In this document: positions 63,816 through 64,000 of the stretch, piece by piece
How the letters are laid out: each line of letters opens with the position of its first letter
How positions within the stretch are numbered: the first letter of the stretch is position 1
Origin: Spiroplasma syrphidicola EA-1
Lineage (GTDB): Bacteria; Bacillota_I; Bacilli_A; Mycoplasmatales; Mycoplasmataceae
Direction of reading: 5' to 3'
Length of the DNA: 64,000 nt
NCBI RefSeq assembly: GCF_000400955.1
Contig: NC_021284.1
Span: forward strand, 310,001 to 374,000
Program-made: the position numbers and the translations under genes
Notes under the pieces: model-generated
Databases searched by the model: none
What the model was told of the DNA's origin: nothing
The model's input: only the letters and a program-made list of their open reading frames with translations

Positions 63816-64000
63816 ATGGCTAATACTTTACAGGGACTTGTGATTAGTAAAATTAATTATAATGATTATGACCAAATTATCACAATTTTTTCGCGTGAAG
63901 AAGGGAAACTAAGTTTTTATGCCCCTGGGGTTCGAAAGGCAATTTCAAAAAACCAGTTTTCATTACAGTTATTTGCCACGAGTGAGTTTGAACTCTTTTT
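63816..64000 (+). CDS. recO: DNA repair protein RecO, N-terminal part (runs off window)
   Basis: First 61 codons of RecO, the OB-fold protein that loads RecA onto SSB-coated DNA. LQGLVISKINYNDYDQIITIFSREEGKLSFYAPGVRK matches the N-terminal OB domain (shown split: LQGLVISKINYNDYDQI, then FSREEGKLSFYAPGVRK). The era-recO order is conserved in Firmicutes. ATG 63816 lies two bases after the era stop. The rest is outside the window. Confidence 0.9.
   Translation, partial: MANTLQGLVISKINYNDYDQIITIFSREEGKLSFYAPGVRKAISKNQFSLQLFATSEFELF

Noticed and set aside
1-64000. Apparent breakup of many genes at TGA
   Set aside because: Conserved motifs run across the TGA codons (e.g. NKWD of Der, DGWG of GpmI), so TGA is Trp and these are not pseudogenes. 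Only the ravA and 25310 breaks involve TAA/TAG and a frame change.
1-64000. tRNA, rRNA, CRISPR, insertion sequence or plectrovirus remnants
   Set aside because: Gaps between genes are short and contain only A/T-rich promoters and hairpins; no cloverleaf, spaced direct repeats, transposase or phage protein was seen.

Overview
The window reads as a low-GC chromosomal segment of a Spiroplasma-like mollicute. TGA must be read as tryptophan (translation table 4) in nearly every gene, base composition is strongly A+T rich, and the gene set is typical of the class: NADH oxidase plus pyruvate dehydrogenase, many lipoproteins and membrane proteins, PolC and RNases J and Y. Retention of MEP-pathway dxr and of uppS in what should be a wall-less cell points to Spiroplasma rather than to most mycoplasmas. 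The species assignment is inference. All gene limits below join open segments across in-frame TGA codons.

Layout. 1-6434: end of nox, then lplA and pdhA-pdhB-pdhC-pdhD, a complete pyruvate dehydrogenase operon with its lipoate ligase, closed by a terminator. 6582-19491: an accessory-looking block of envelope proteins. It holds an anchored 696-aa protein, a 514-aa lipoprotein, four tetraspan proteins that share a sequence signature (10384, 10974, 11757, 15251), an 896-aa single-pass surface protein, and then a RavA-type MoxR AAA+ ATPase, its ViaA-type VWA partner and a dimeric dUTPase. The RavA frame is broken by one base at an A7 heptamer that is also a perfectly phased -1 slippery site. This cluster is the most interesting system in the window.

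19534-33675: fdx (minus), a tail-anchored protein, cmk-der-gpsA, an APC permease, a frameshifted small membrane protein, a Cof-type HAD phosphatase, gpmI, a CPBP-family membrane protease, then minus-strand alaX-like, rnjA and def. 33785-37903: rsmD-gmk-rsmB-argS. 38047-45094: an MFS-like membrane protein, a small membrane protein, a protein with a long N/Q/P/Y-rich disordered domain, hemW, pepV and an unknown protein. 45111-51169: a SpoU methyltransferase overlapping engB, an unusually long lgt, a ferritin-like protein, rny and a small membrane protein.

51359-64000: a conserved housekeeping string, ffh, pyrH-frr-uppS-cdsA-dxr-rseP-polC, then era and the start of recO.

Most genes are on the plus strand, tightly packed, with strong AGGAGG-like ribosome sites. 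Promoters are mostly TGnTATAAT (extended -10) with poor -35 boxes, and transcription units end in A-stem/T-stem hairpins that often overlap the stop codon. I found no rRNA, tRNA, CRISPR array, insertion sequence or prophage, and no gene-free stretch longer than 300 bases; the largest gap, 49034-49250, holds a terminator and a presumed promoter region.
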